Assembly (NCBI GenBank): GCA_009773645.1
Contig: WSYB01000004.1
Coordinates: 1-64,000, forward strand
Direction: 5' to 3'
Length of the DNA: 64,000 bases
Origin: Geobacteraceae bacterium
GTDB lineage: Bacteria; Desulfobacterota; Desulfuromonadia; Geobacterales; Geobacteraceae
This document shows, piece after piece, positions 52,587 through 61,690 of the stretch. How positions within the stretch are numbered: the stretch's first letter is position 1; each line of letters starts with the position of its first letter. Both the position numbers and the translations under genes were made by a program. The notes beneath the pieces are model-generated. The model searched no databases, was not told where the DNA came from, and was given only the letters and a program-made list of their open reading frames with translations.

Positions 52587-55500
52587 TTATTGAAACATTT
52601 TTTCCTGACGTTGAATCTTTAGAACCCGCATAATTTTGGGTTTACTCCCATGTACCACCATCTCAACCTCATCGCCCACGGTAGTGTCTAACAATGCTTT
52701 TGCAAGAGGCGTATTTTCGTTAATAAGATTTCGTCGAGCATTGCTCTCCGAATCCACAATCATCACAGTGTGACGTTCCTCGGGCTTATCTACAGCGCAA
52801 TAAGTTACTAAATCCCCGACTTCGACAAAAAGTTCTTCAACCGAAACCGACAAGGAGGGGTCGAATGTGTCAACTGCCTCTTCTGCCGGCTGAACAACAG
52901 CTTCTTCTAACTCTTCAAAAACGTCTTCAATTTCATAATCTAGTGGTTCTGTCAGAGATTTTGCGCGGCGCTCTTCGAGGAAATTAAGCAACCGCTCTGA
53001 TTCGCGTCGAGGGTTATAGAACCAGTCGGTTGACCATATGCGCCAAATGCGGTCTTTCCATCCCAGTGACTCTAATATTGCCTGGCGGATACGGTCACGG
53101 TCTCGGGCAGAATTGCTGGAATGGTAGCTTGCTCCATCGCATTCAACAGCTGCCAGGAATTCACCCGGTCGGTCTGGATTGCGTACCGCCAAATCGATGA
53201 AAAAACCTGCTACTCCCACTTGAGGAACAACCTCATAGCCTCGATTCCTCAACATATCGCCAACAGAAATTTCAAAATCACTGTCGGCTTCTCGTCCTGA
53301 TACCTCCGTGCTGGTGAGAATGCCGTGCTTTGCGAAGTCCAAATACTCTTTCAAGGCCCTGGTGCCTGCTGGCGTATTAGTGGCAAGAATAATGTCTTCC
53401 GGAAGCATGGAAGTGAACAACTCAATTTTCCGTCGAGAACGGGTAAATAATACGTTGAGACGCCTCCAGCCATCAGGGCGGCTAATCGGGCCAAAATTCT
53501 GGCGAACCTTGTCTGTCCCTGCGGCCTTGCCGAATGTCGTAGAAATGAAAATTATATCACGTTCATCACCTTGAACGTTCTCAAGGTTCTTGACGAAGAA
53601 CGGCCAGCCTTCCTCTTCCCAGTTCGAGATAAAAGTCTGGGCCTCTTCGATATTGCGTATCTTCTTGTCGAGCAAGTCTTCAATCAGGTCTCGCTGCGTC
53701 TGATTGAGCGTTACTACACCCAGCGATTCTTCCGGGAATTTCATCATGTGCTCAATCACCGCATCGGCTACACGCTGTGCTTCAGGCATGTTCTGCCGGT
53801 CTTTGTAGGTTCCATTTTTTATATAGCGGTAACGGAGACCAAGACGGCTATTACGGGCAAATGGTGAGGGGAATACAATCAGTTTTCCGTTGTAGAAATG
53901 GTGGTTAGAGAAGGCAATCAAGGACTCATGCTGAGAGCGGTAATGCCATTTCAGAGTCCTAACTGGGTGAAAGAGCTGCTGACAGATGTCAAGGATGCTT
54001 TCTGAGCCTGTAAACACGGCAGGAGTATCCGAATCCTCTTCTTCGTCACCATCGTCAACCAGGCGGTCAAAAAAGTTGGTTGGAGGTAGCTGTTTTGGGT
54101 CTCCAACAACGATTAATTGAGAACCTCGCGCAATAGCGCCAAGTGATTCTTCAGGACGTAGCTGTGAAGCTTCATCCATCACAATCATGTCAAAATTGAT
54201 AGTGCCTTGCTGTATATATTGGGCAACGGATAATGGCCCCATCATGAAACACGGCTTAAGTGCTTGTACTGCTTTCCCGGCACGTCTGATTAGTTGGCGA
54301 ATAGAGATATGTTTGGTTTTCTTACCTAATTCCTTCCTCAGGAGATGCATTTCTGTCAGTTCAGAAACCTTGTAACTTGTCACTCCATCAGGGACTTTCT
54401 TTGTCCTGTCAATTTCATAAGCAAAGCTTCTTCCGGTGTGGCGAATAATATCTTTATCAAGTGCAACAAAATCTGAGCGCAACTTCTCATGATTTACGCC
54501 AGAGAACTTATCGAGTTCAGGAAATTGTATGTATATTTTTCTGCCTATTGAACGATAGACAACATACTCGAAAACATTTCCAATAGATTCAAACGGCAAT
54601 TCTTTATTTTCAATGTGGGTTACAAAGCTCTTTAGTCCTATATCGCGGCAAATAGTTCGTTGGGTGTAATATTTAGACCACGGCAGAACAGCCTCTAAAT
54701 TTGCTACAGCAAACTCAATCCTTTTGAGGAGTAAGTGAACATAGCCGTCTCCCAAACTATTCCAATTGTTTATCTCAAGTTCCCCAAAATCTCTTAATTC
54801 ACTGAGCTTGTTTAAAAGATTGCGATGATTTCCCGTGATGTTCTGAAGCTGTACTTTTGACCAGTTAAAATTCTCAACGGCGTTATGACACAATATAAAT
54901 GAAAATAGCGGTGTGCCTTGAATAGTACGTTTTTTTGAAACCACTTCACCCCATGAAAGGGTTGCAGAAAGCGATTCTAAATCAGTATCCATTCCATAAA
55001 AGAGGTCTTGCAACATCGACATGATAGATTCGTCGCTACGGATTTTATGAATCAATACGACTGATTTCTTTTTAGAATTGAGGCCAGTTACGACCTCTTT
55101 AGCTGTTTTTCCAGTGGCACCAACGGGCTTTAAAAGATTGACCAAATCGGCGGCAGCAGCGATGCGGTGGCCTGCTATCGAATGGTATTCTTCCCAGCTT
55201 GCTGTAGTTGTCCTATCTGGATACTCTGCAAATTTTGACAACGAATCATCAAGCTCAAGCTTTGCAACGATAAAGGTACGAGTTTTCGAGGTATTGCAAT
55301 TACTGTCGGCATATTCTGAAAGCGTTTCAGCAAGACTCTCGGATGCATGGGCAAGCCTTGCGAGCTGTAAAAGATATTCTCGCCAATTGATGCATGGAAT
55401 TTGGGAGATGCTTGGAAGTAACGGCTCCAGCTTATCTTGAATCGCATGAATTCCATAATTCAGAGCATCAAAATCAGCTGAGGCTGATAACAGTTCCAGT

Positions 55501-58500
55501 TTCGCATTCAGTACATCGACGGAACGTTTTGGTGATACATCATGTTTTACAAAATGTTGGAGATACGAAGAGGAGTCCCTAAAACCGTCTGCAATCAAGA
55601 GAATTTTTTGGTTATATCCATTCCATCCGAATTGCCTTAAAACAGAATCCATTTGAGTCGCAACGTCTTCAAGAAGCTGTCTGCTTTCTTGGAGGCAAAT
55701 ATCAAATTCGGCAGAAATCGCTTCCAGCCTTGCAGATAATGCTCCCAACTGATTAATCGTCTGCGAATTCAGCGAAGTCAGGTCAACTTGCTCAATGAAA
55801 CCTGGATGCTTAAGCAATTCTGCCTGGCTCTCAATATACCAGTTATGCAGCCGTCTGATTTTTGAAAAATCTGTATCGAGACCCTTAAAAAGGGTGCCAA
55901 AAGTTTTTTGGAATTCATCGTTTGAAATAAATAACGTTCGGTGCTCTATCCAGCAAACTAGAGAGGTGATTTTTGCTTCATATTCAGTAGCTTTACATTT
56001 TATTTTCGTCTTGGATACACTGTTGAAAAGCTTTTTGGCAGCTCTCCAATCTCCATTGAAGATATTGAAGAGGCTGTCACCGCGCCTAAAAGTCAGGATT
56101 GCGGCTTTTAGGTTCCCTAGATCTGGAAGAACATCAAGATAAAATTCGTTGGCAAGACTCTGCCGTTGCGAGTTCTCGGAGGAAAAGGCTCCTTCTGCCT
56201 TGGGTAACAGCTCCAAAGTCAGGGGATGCGCCAGGGACGCATGACGATAATCCAAAAGGTCGGATGGTGCTGACGCTGATATTTTGCTGACGGTCGCCAA
56301 AAATTCGATTGATTTCTGTGTGCTGTCGAAGGGCAAACCTAGTTTGCTTGCATACCCCTCTATTTCATGTAGCAACCGGGTGATTCGGTCATGGAGGCTA
56401 TGTAATTCATGCTGTCGTTTATCCAATTCCCCAATTGATAAGTCCGAGAGGTAGAATTCCGCCGCCTGCTTTGCTTTTTCTAGAACAGTCGAATCCACAT
56501 TCACGCCAGGAAGAATTTCATCGATTCCATCGCCTTGCCCTAAATTCGCAATAGCAGATGGAGAGTCATCAAATTTCAAAGCCCTGCGTTTAGCTATGCT
56601 CGACACACGTTCAAGAGATTGCTCAAGCCGGGAGACCTCTTGTGACAGCAGCTTGGCTCCCTCCTTGATATATTTTCCCGGCTGCTCTACAAGGGATAGC
56701 GGCAAGGTAGCCTGAAGTCTTGAATCAAGATTTTCGAGACTTGAAACATAGATGGGGAGATAGTTACATGATAATTCGGAATTGACCTGTTTAAACCGAA
56801 TCAGCGCAATTTCAGCACTTGAAACTGACTCTGCCAGAACATCAAGGGGCGTTGAGAAAGCAGCTTTAGCTAGTGTTTTTGTACACGTCTCTACAACCGG
56901 CTCAGCGGTATCATATTCCAGTTGACAATCCGGGCATAATAATTTTTCCGATGCATTCCGGAGTTCCCTGGCGGATTCAACCTTTTGAATTACACCATTA
57001 AGAATGACTCTGTTGCGCTTCCCTAGTGGGTCAGTCGAGGTGAATACACGGGGAAGAAGTTCACTTTGTAAGTTTCCAGGAGGAACAGGTAATTCCTGAA
57101 TGATTCGATTGAATGAAGTCAAGTCATCAATCGAAGGCTCCTCCAAAAATGAAGCTTGATCCTGAAACTCAATTACGAGAACATACAACCCATCAGCAAT
57201 GGCTTGAGCTTCATTGATAATGCGGCCTATGGCAAAATCATCGCCTGGGGCAAGTGGTTTCGGAATAAAACCCCACCAGGGATGATTTGAATCGTAATTT
57301 TTTAATGTTGAAAAGAGTTGCCCGAGTCCTTCTAATTTTGCCCGAATATCCTCTATATGGTCGTATGTCCAACTGTCTGCCTTGGGTATGTTTAACGACT
57401 GGATTTTATTTACCAAATCACCAATAGATTGACGATATTTCTCTGTTTTCCAAAAGACATCATAAACAGTCATTCCTAGTTCATTGCCAATTTGGCTTGA
57501 AATTATCTCGACATAACGATTCAAGTCTTTCTTGTGCCGATTGAGGGTAGTTATTTTGTTCTGAAAATGTTGTGGTAGAAAAAATTGAGCGTCCAGGCGG
57601 TCTTGCAAGTCGCTTAAGAGCTTTTTCTTTTGGGTCTTATGACTATGCAGTTCAAGGCAAAAATGCCCAAGGTGCGCGTGATTTAGGCGATGACGTACCA
57701 CCTCAAGAGCCGCCAATTTTTCAGATACAAATAGTATCTTCTTTCCCGCCTTCAACCCAGCGGCAATGATGTTCGTAATTGTCTGTGACTTCCCTGTCCC
57801 TGGTGGGCCATTGATGACCATGTTTTTGCCAGAAAGCACGTCGATAATTGCGCTATGCTGGGATGAGTCTGCGTCATAGATTAACGGGAGGTCTCCTTGC
57901 GGGTGCGAATCAATTTCATAATCTTCCGGGGAAAGGCTCACTTCGTTCCCGGAACCGCCAGAGAAAATTTCGTTCAATAAGGGATGGCTCAACAGCCCAG
58001 GCCACTTTTTCGGGTTGAGGTCGTCCCATATGGCAAGTTTTCCGAATGATAGAAACCCTAACGTGAGTTGATATCGGACTTTCCACCTTTTCTTATTCTT
58101 AACAGCCTGTGAGATACTGCTAAAGTAGGTGCCAGGCTCATCTTCATCGTTGAAATCAGGTAACTGGAGATTGAAATCCTGGCTTAATTTCTCTCGTAGA
58201 GTTTGGTTCTCGTGAACGTCCTCTCCTGAATAGTTAATTGCATATTGATAGGTTCTGGTGTCTGGGTCGATTGCCCCTCTATCAAGTGTAACGGGCACTG
58301 CAAGCAAGGGTGCAAATATTGGTTTTTCAGAGTCGTCACTGTCGTAAAACTCAAGAAAGCCGAAAATAAGGTACAACATGTTTGTACCAGTCTCTTCAAT
58401 GACAGTTCGAGCATCCGATGCAATTTTTTTGCTAACCTTATAAAGGTCTGCTGGATAATAGAGGGCTTGGAGCCTTGGAGTGTGTTTATGGGTTGATGAA

Positions 58501-58865
58501 CAACAAGACTCAAGTGGAAAATCTTGTTCAACATCAATCCCCAGCGATTGAGCATGCGCTTTTACATCCGTTTTTTTTGTAGAATAACTATCGGGAGGTG
58601 GGTCTGGAATAAACTTGATTGAAAGGGCCTTGCTTTCTATGAGACGACTGAACACAAGGTTAAGATTTGGTTTGTCTACAAACTGTAATGACCTGCCTTT
58701 GGGGTATCTGTAGCTGATAAGGCGATTTCGAGTTGAAAGGTCAAGCAGCTTGGTGCGGAGTTTTTGAAGAGCCTGCTCAATTGACATCCTGCCGCTGAAA
58801 AGGTCGCTTACAATCCGGTCAGCATTCTCAGATTCGTAGATATTATCCTGTTGGACTTGCTCCAT
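52587..58865 (-). CDS. Giant DUF4011-type SF1 helicase-nuclease (Hhe-like) with GreA/GreB-like C-terminus
   Basis: A 2,092-residue protein. Residues 30-330 form a DUF4011-like region (LRTKLLDLSTRNRLISYRYPKG). Walker A is GPPGTGKS at 353-360; a long helical insert follows (about 380-1500). The second RecA half has VMDEASQLRPEESL, VVGDPKQLPPTNFF, KWHYRSQHESLIAFSN, VQGDERDIIFIS and LNVLFTRSR (about 1570-1850). A Vsr/MTES-type nuclease follows (AAVECDGASYHSSNSARDRDR, about 1905). The last 80 residues (TPLAKALLDTTVGDEVEMVVHG) look like the C-terminal domain of GreA/GreB, where relatives often have DUF3320. DUF4011-helicase-Vsr proteins are anti-phage proteins (Hhe). Confidence 0.85.
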   Translation of the reverse strand: MEQVQQDNIYESENADRIVSDLFSGRMSIEQALQKLRTKLLDLSTRNRLISYRYPKGRSLQFVDKPNLNLVFSRLIESKALSIKFIPDPPPDSYSTKKTDVKAHAQSLGIDVEQDFPLESCCSSTHKHTPRLQALYYPADLYKVSKKIASDARTVIEETGTNMLYLIFGFLEFYDSDDSEKPIFAPLLAVPVTLDRGAIDPDTRTYQYAINYSGEDVHENQTLREKLSQDFNLQLPDFNDEDEPGTYFSSISQAVKNKKRWKVRYQLTLGFLSFGKLAIWDDLNPKKWPGLLSHPLLNEIFSGGSGNEVSLSPEDYEIDSHPQGDLPLIYDADSSQHSAIIDVLSGKNMVINGPPGTGKSQTITNIIAAGLKAGKKILFVSEKLAALEVVRHRLNHAHLGHFCLELHSHKTQKKKLLSDLQDRLDAQFFLPQHFQNKITTLNRHKKDLNRYVEIISSQIGNELGMTVYDVFWKTEKYRQSIGDLVNKIQSLNIPKADSWTYDHIEDIRAKLEGLGQLFSTLKNYDSNHPWWGFIPKPLAPGDDFAIGRIINEAQAIADGLYVLVIEFQDQASFLEEPSIDDLTSFNRIIQELPVPPGNLQSELLPRVFTSTDPLGKRNRVILNGVIQKVESARELRNASEKLLCPDCQLEYDTAEPVVETCTKTLAKAAFSTPLDVLAESVSSAEIALIRFKQVNSELSCNYLPIYVSSLENLDSRLQATLPLSLVEQPGKYIKEGAKLLSQEVSRLEQSLERVSSIAKRRALKFDDSPSAIANLGQGDGIDEILPGVNVDSTVLEKAKQAAEFYLSDLSIGELDKRQHELHSLHDRITRLLHEIEGYASKLGLPFDSTQKSIEFLATVSKISASAPSDLLDYRHASLAHPLTLELLPKAEGAFSSENSQRQSLANEFYLDVLPDLGNLKAAILTFRRGDSLFNIFNGDWRAAKKLFNSVSKTKIKCKATEYEAKITSLVCWIEHRTLFISNDEFQKTFGTLFKGLDTDFSKIRRLHNWYIESQAELLKHPGFIEQVDLTSLNSQTINQLGALSARLEAISAEFDICLQESRQLLEDVATQMDSVLRQFGWNGYNQKILLIADGFRDSSSYLQHFVKHDVSPKRSVDVLNAKLELLSASADFDALNYGIHAIQDKLEPLLPSISQIPCINWREYLLQLARLAHASESLAETLSEYADSNCNTSKTRTFIVAKLELDDSLSKFAEYPDRTTTASWEEYHSIAGHRIAAAADLVNLLKPVGATGKTAKEVVTGLNSKKKSVVLIHKIRSDESIMSMLQDLFYGMDTDLESLSATLSWGEVVSKKRTIQGTPLFSFILCHNAVENFNWSKVQLQNITGNHRNLLNKLSELRDFGELEINNWNSLGDGYVHLLLKRIEFAVANLEAVLPWSKYYTQRTICRDIGLKSFVTHIENKELPFESIGNVFEYVVYRSIGRKIYIQFPELDKFSGVNHEKLRSDFVALDKDIIRHTGRSFAYEIDRTKKVPDGVTSYKVSELTEMHLLRKELGKKTKHISIRQLIRRAGKAVQALKPCFMMGPLSVAQYIQQGTINFDMIVMDEASQLRPEESLGAIARGSQLIVVGDPKQLPPTNFFDRLVDDGDEEEDSDTPAVFTGSESILDICQQLFHPVRTLKWHYRSQHESLIAFSNHHFYNGKLIVFPSPFARNSRLGLRYRYIKNGTYKDRQNMPEAQRVADAVIEHMMKFPEESLGVVTLNQTQRDLIEDLLDKKIRNIEEAQTFISNWEEEGWPFFVKNLENVQGDERDIIFISTTFGKAAGTDKVRQNFGPISRPDGWRRLNVLFTRSRRKIELFTSMLPEDIILATNTPAGTRALKEYLDFAKHGILTSTEVSGREADSDFEISVGDMLRNRGYEVVPQVGVAGFFIDLAVRNPDRPGEFLAAVECDGASYHSSNSARDRDRIRQAILESLGWKDRIWRIWSTDWFYNPRRESERLLNFLEERRAKSLTEPLDYEIEDVFEELEEAVVQPAEEAVDTFDPSLSVSVEELFVEVGDLVTYCAVDKPEERHTVMIVDSESNARRNLINENTPLAKALLDTTVGDEVEMVVHGSKPKIMRVLKIQRQEKMFQ

Positions 58866-58935
58866 GTTAGCCTCAATATTGCAACACTTGAATTACTCCG
58901 CTATTTCATACAAGTTGATGTAAGGAGCAGTCAAG

Positions 58936-58993
58936 ACACTTTTTTGTGTGTTCGACGACGTTTTTTTGCCTATCCAATCCAGAACCGGCATTG
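58936..58993 (-). pseudogene. Decayed 5' end of a second Mod gene
   Basis: On the minus strand from 58993 it reads MPVLDWIGKKTSSN and then loses frame. At the DNA level it matches the first 57 bases of the Mod gene (52112-52168) at most positions, including the run of T's and GTTCGACGACG. It marks an earlier Mod start on the upstream side of the giant helicase gene. Confidence 0.75.
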
Positions 58994-59097
58994 CTTCTCC
59001 CTTGGAAATCTGATAAGTTACCGCTGATTCCATTAATGAAATAAATTCGTGCATTTATACCATAATATATAAGATAAATCCACATAAAGGGCTATGC

Positions 59098-59639
59098 ATG
59101 CGTCATTCTTGGTTTCTAATCCCAGTCGTCCTTTTTTTACCTCACCACACCTGCCCTTGCCAAAGACCCCATCCGCATCTTTGACCCATGTGCCGTTACG
59201 AAGGTCAGCGACGGGGATACCATAACCGCGGACTGCTCCGGGACGAAAATTAAGGCCCGGCTCTACGGCATTGATGCTCCAGAAACGACGAAAATCAACC
59301 GGAAGACTGGTCGGGTCAGCAAACAGGGTCAACAAGGCACAACAAGCACTAGCGGGGAAAATCAGAGGCCGGACGGTAAAGGTAGACGTTATGGACATTG
59401 ACCGGTATAAGCGGCTGGTATCGGTGATTTCTCTCGATGGACGGGATATCAACCTGGAGATGGTACAGGAAGGCTGGGCCTGGGCATACCGGCAATATCT
59501 GCAACGGCCTTATGCATCGGAATACATCGGGGCGGAAGAAAAGGCGAGGAAGCAAAAACTGGGGCTATGGAAACAAGCGAATCCGGAGCCGCCGTGGGAG
59601 TTCAGGAAGCTTCAGAAAAAGAGCAAAAGTAAATTATGA
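59098..59639 (+). pseudogene. Staphylococcal-nuclease-like (thermonuclease) gene with two frameshifts
   Basis: Three frames in order give MRHSWFLIPVVLFL (signal peptide), LTTPALAKDPIRIFDPCAVT then VSDGDTITADCSGTKIKARL and GIDAPETTKIN, and finally QQALAGKIRGRTVKVDV up to KLGLWKQANPEPPWEF. Joined, this is a complete exported SNase. The first break is at the T7 run near 59130, the second near 59330. The SNase active-site residues (D, R and E region) are still present. Confidence 0.78.
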
Positions 59640-59697
59640 AGAACGGTAACAAAGAATGGGCCTCTTAAAGCAGCAAAATTGTGGAGGAAATATCGCT

Positions 59698-60576
59698 TTA
59701 ATATTTAGCCTTAACAGCCAATCTTTTTACTGAACTCGCGTATATATTTCGACTCGTAAACTTCTTTTGAGCACGTAACCATTCATCTTCGGAAATTTCT
59801 CCTGCAGCAAATTTGAGCTTACTTTGGTGAAGTTCAGCACGCCAATTTTTCTTGGTCTTCCCGACTGACGCACCGTGGGCGATATTGATGCCAGTAACAA
59901 CCTGACTTGAGGATTTATCAAAAACACCACCTTTCGTTGGATGTATTCTATAACCCTCATCTTTTACTATCATTTTGACTTTGTTCTCGATTTCTTTTGG
60001 AATATCCTTACCAGAAAAAGTTACGTCATCTGCATAGATGGTGAATTTAAGTCCCCATTGCTTCGCGAGACCCAATAACCTGCTTTGCAATCGAAAAGTT
60101 ACGATGTTGGCAATATCCGTACTGGTCGGCGCCCCTTGTGGAAGTTGATAATCACATGTAACCAGCTTTGTGAGAAGAGAAGCTAAATCGTCATGACAAC
60201 CAAGTTCGTCAATAAAAGCCCGATTTACCCTCTCTGGCCTGACTGAAGGGAAAAATGACTTCAAGTCAAAAGTGAATATGACCGGATTTCCCAAATGCTC
60301 CCGTGCATTGGTAATATTTGATTTACCCTTGATACCGTAATTGGAAGGTATTCCGTAGTCGATTTGTGAAAATACAAGCTTATGGAGCTTTTTTTGAATA
60401 CTTTTGAGGGAAGGATACGGTGACGAAAAGTTTCTCAAATCACCGGAAGGTTTAGGTTTACTCCACCGGCTATATGTATCATTTGCATTGTTTGCAATGC
60501 GCCATAGTTCATTAATTGGAATACCGAGTAATGTTGCCAAATCTGATACCGTCTGGACTGGCAACCGGCGTTTCAT
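59698..60576 (-). CDS. Retron reverse transcriptase
   Basis: A 292-residue RT. Catalytic carboxylates are Asp104 in FTFDLKSFFP and Asp183/184 in YADDVTFSG; LPQGAPTS at 145-152 is motif 4-like. The two motifs that separate retron RTs from other RTs are both present: NAxxH at 90-94 (NAREH) and VTG at 227-229. No maturase, integrase or protease domain. It overlaps the XRE gene by four bases and lies downstream of a structured RNA. It should copy part of that RNA into msDNA. Confidence 0.92.
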   Translation of the reverse strand: MKRRLPVQTVSDLATLLGIPINELWRIANNANDTYSRWSKPKPSGDLRNFSSPYPSLKSIQKKLHKLVFSQIDYGIPSNYGIKGKSNITNAREHLGNPVIFTFDLKSFFPSVRPERVNRAFIDELGCHDDLASLLTKLVTCDYQLPQGAPTSTDIANIVTFRLQSRLLGLAKQWGLKFTIYADDVTFSGKDIPKEIENKVKMIVKDEGYRIHPTKGGVFDKSSSQVVTGINIAHGASVGKTKKNWRAELHQSKLKFAAGEISEDEWLRAQKKFTSRNIYASSVKRLAVKAKY

Positions 60577-60872
60577 GCTGCTTTCCCGCTCTGAAAAAGC
60601 AAGAGAGAAGCGACATTTTCTTGCAACTTTCTATAGTTATCGGCGTTATCTGTGTCAAGCTCGCCGGGAATATCCGTAGATAGGAAATTTAAAGCGTCTT
60701 TTGAAATCTTGAACTCCTTGGCAACACGCTCAATAATATCGGGACTTGGAATCCGTTTACCATTTTCAATCTGACAAAGGTAGTTTGCACTTATTTTCAG
60801 CTTTTCTGCCAAATCTTTCTGCTGCCAGCCAAAGCTGATTCTCAACGATTTTATTAATCTTCCTACCTTCAT
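60573..60872 (-). CDS. XRE-family regulator of the retron operon
   Basis: A 99-residue protein with helix-turn-helix at residues 8-60 (LRISFGWQQKDLAEKLKISANYLCQIENGKRIPSPDIIERVAKEF). A helical C-terminus follows. Overlaps the RT start, so co-translated. Some retron types carry such a DNA-binding partner; it may repress the operon or act with the msDNA as antitoxin. Confidence 0.87.
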   Translation of the reverse strand: MKVGRLIKSLRISFGWQQKDLAEKLKISANYLCQIENGKRIPSPDIIERVAKEFKISKDALNFLSTDIPGELDTDNADNYRKLQENVASLLLFQSGKAA

Positions 60873-60923
60873 TTTGCACCTATATTTACATGTGAGAAAT
60901 GTTGAAAAAAACGATTGATTAGT

Positions 60924-61223
60924 TTACCTCAGAAATTGTTCGATTACCTGTTTAGCTTCTGCCAAAAGCTCTTTCAGGAGCCTTACTGTTGGCATTAGCA
61001 ATGGTACTAAGATAAAAAGATGTTTAACTTTAGATACTCTTTTTTCTTCAGGTAATGACTGAACAACCTCCTTCTCCATTTCCATGAGAAAAACTTCAAC
61101 TTCCATCATGGAATCTCTGGTTGAGGAAACAGGGCCTACTGAATCACTTATCACGGTTACTAGTTGTTTTGCTTCTTTAATAGTTTCTAAGACTATCTTG
61201 ACTTTCAGCTCCCTTCGAAACAT
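60924..61223 (-). CDS. Unknown helical protein between retron RNA and XRE gene; candidate effector
   Basis: A 99-residue protein (MFRRELKVKIVLETIKEAKQ...) with a long helical start and a moderately hydrophobic segment at about residues 68-82 (HLFILVPLLMPTVRLL), which may touch the membrane. An excellent AAGGAGGTG precedes it. Its fixed place between the RNA and the XRE/RT genes makes it the best candidate for the retron's toxin or effector. No family recognised. Confidence 0.65.
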   Translation of the reverse strand: MFRRELKVKIVLETIKEAKQLVTVISDSVGPVSSTRDSMMEVEVFLMEMEKEVVQSLPEEKRVSKVKHLFILVPLLMPTVRLLKELLAEAKQVIEQFLR

Positions 61224-61273
61224 ATGTCTTCACCTCCTTTCGTGTGGAATCCATGACGAAAAAAGGATGACAG

Positions 61274-61571
61274 CTCTTTTCCAAGCTACCATCATCCACC
61301 CCATTTGAGTTTGCATCGCTCCTTGGGCCTTTCGTCAATCGTATTTTGGAGCAACAAAAGAGCGTTGCCCTTGTCGAACACAAAATACCCGTGAACGACT
61401 CACCCATGCACTACTTACGCATGCACGTGTGACAGCTTCATCTTCCGACGAAGTACGAGAAAACGGCTACTCCCTGTACCCCGCAAACAAACACACACTT
61501 AATACCCGTAGTGCGGGAGGGGGGAGATAACGGCTTTTCCTGGGGGTGAATGAGACCGCAGCTATGAAGAG
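61274..61571 (-). ncRNA. Predicted retron msr-msd non-coding RNA
   Basis: On the minus strand two ends are complementary: 61543-61563 (5' arm) with 61284-61302 (3' arm), 18 of 19 paired with G-U allowed and one 2-nt bulge, extended by CTCTTC (61566-61571) against GAAAAGAG (61274-61281). This fits the a1/a2 repeats of retrons. Between them are a GGAA-capped hairpin (61436-61453), a CATGC/GCATG hairpin (61405-61423) and a larger hairpin with arms 61341-61348/61381-61388 and 61349-61355/61364-61370, the likely msd stem. The branching G cannot be fixed by eye. Confidence 0.78.
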
Positions 61572-61644
61572 ACATATTTTGCCGCGATAAGTTATTCAGT
61601 TTTCAAGGAACAACTCAGCGAACCACTGAGGATGCAATAATGCG

Positions 61645-61673
61645 TTTATACAATGCCCGAAAATTGTTGTCAA
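61645..61673 (-). promoter_or_regulatory. Sigma-70 promoter of the retron
   Basis: On the minus strand, TTGACA (61668-61673), 17 bp, TATAAA (61645-61650): near-consensus. It would start transcription about 65 bases before the 5' arm of the non-coding RNA. Confidence 0.75.
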
Positions 61674-61690
61674 GTTAATTTGACTGTGAG

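Noticed and set aside
59033-59452. 139-codon minus-strand frame over the thermonuclease
   Set aside because: Antisense of the SNase-like sequence, which is clearly the real, though frameshifted, gene.
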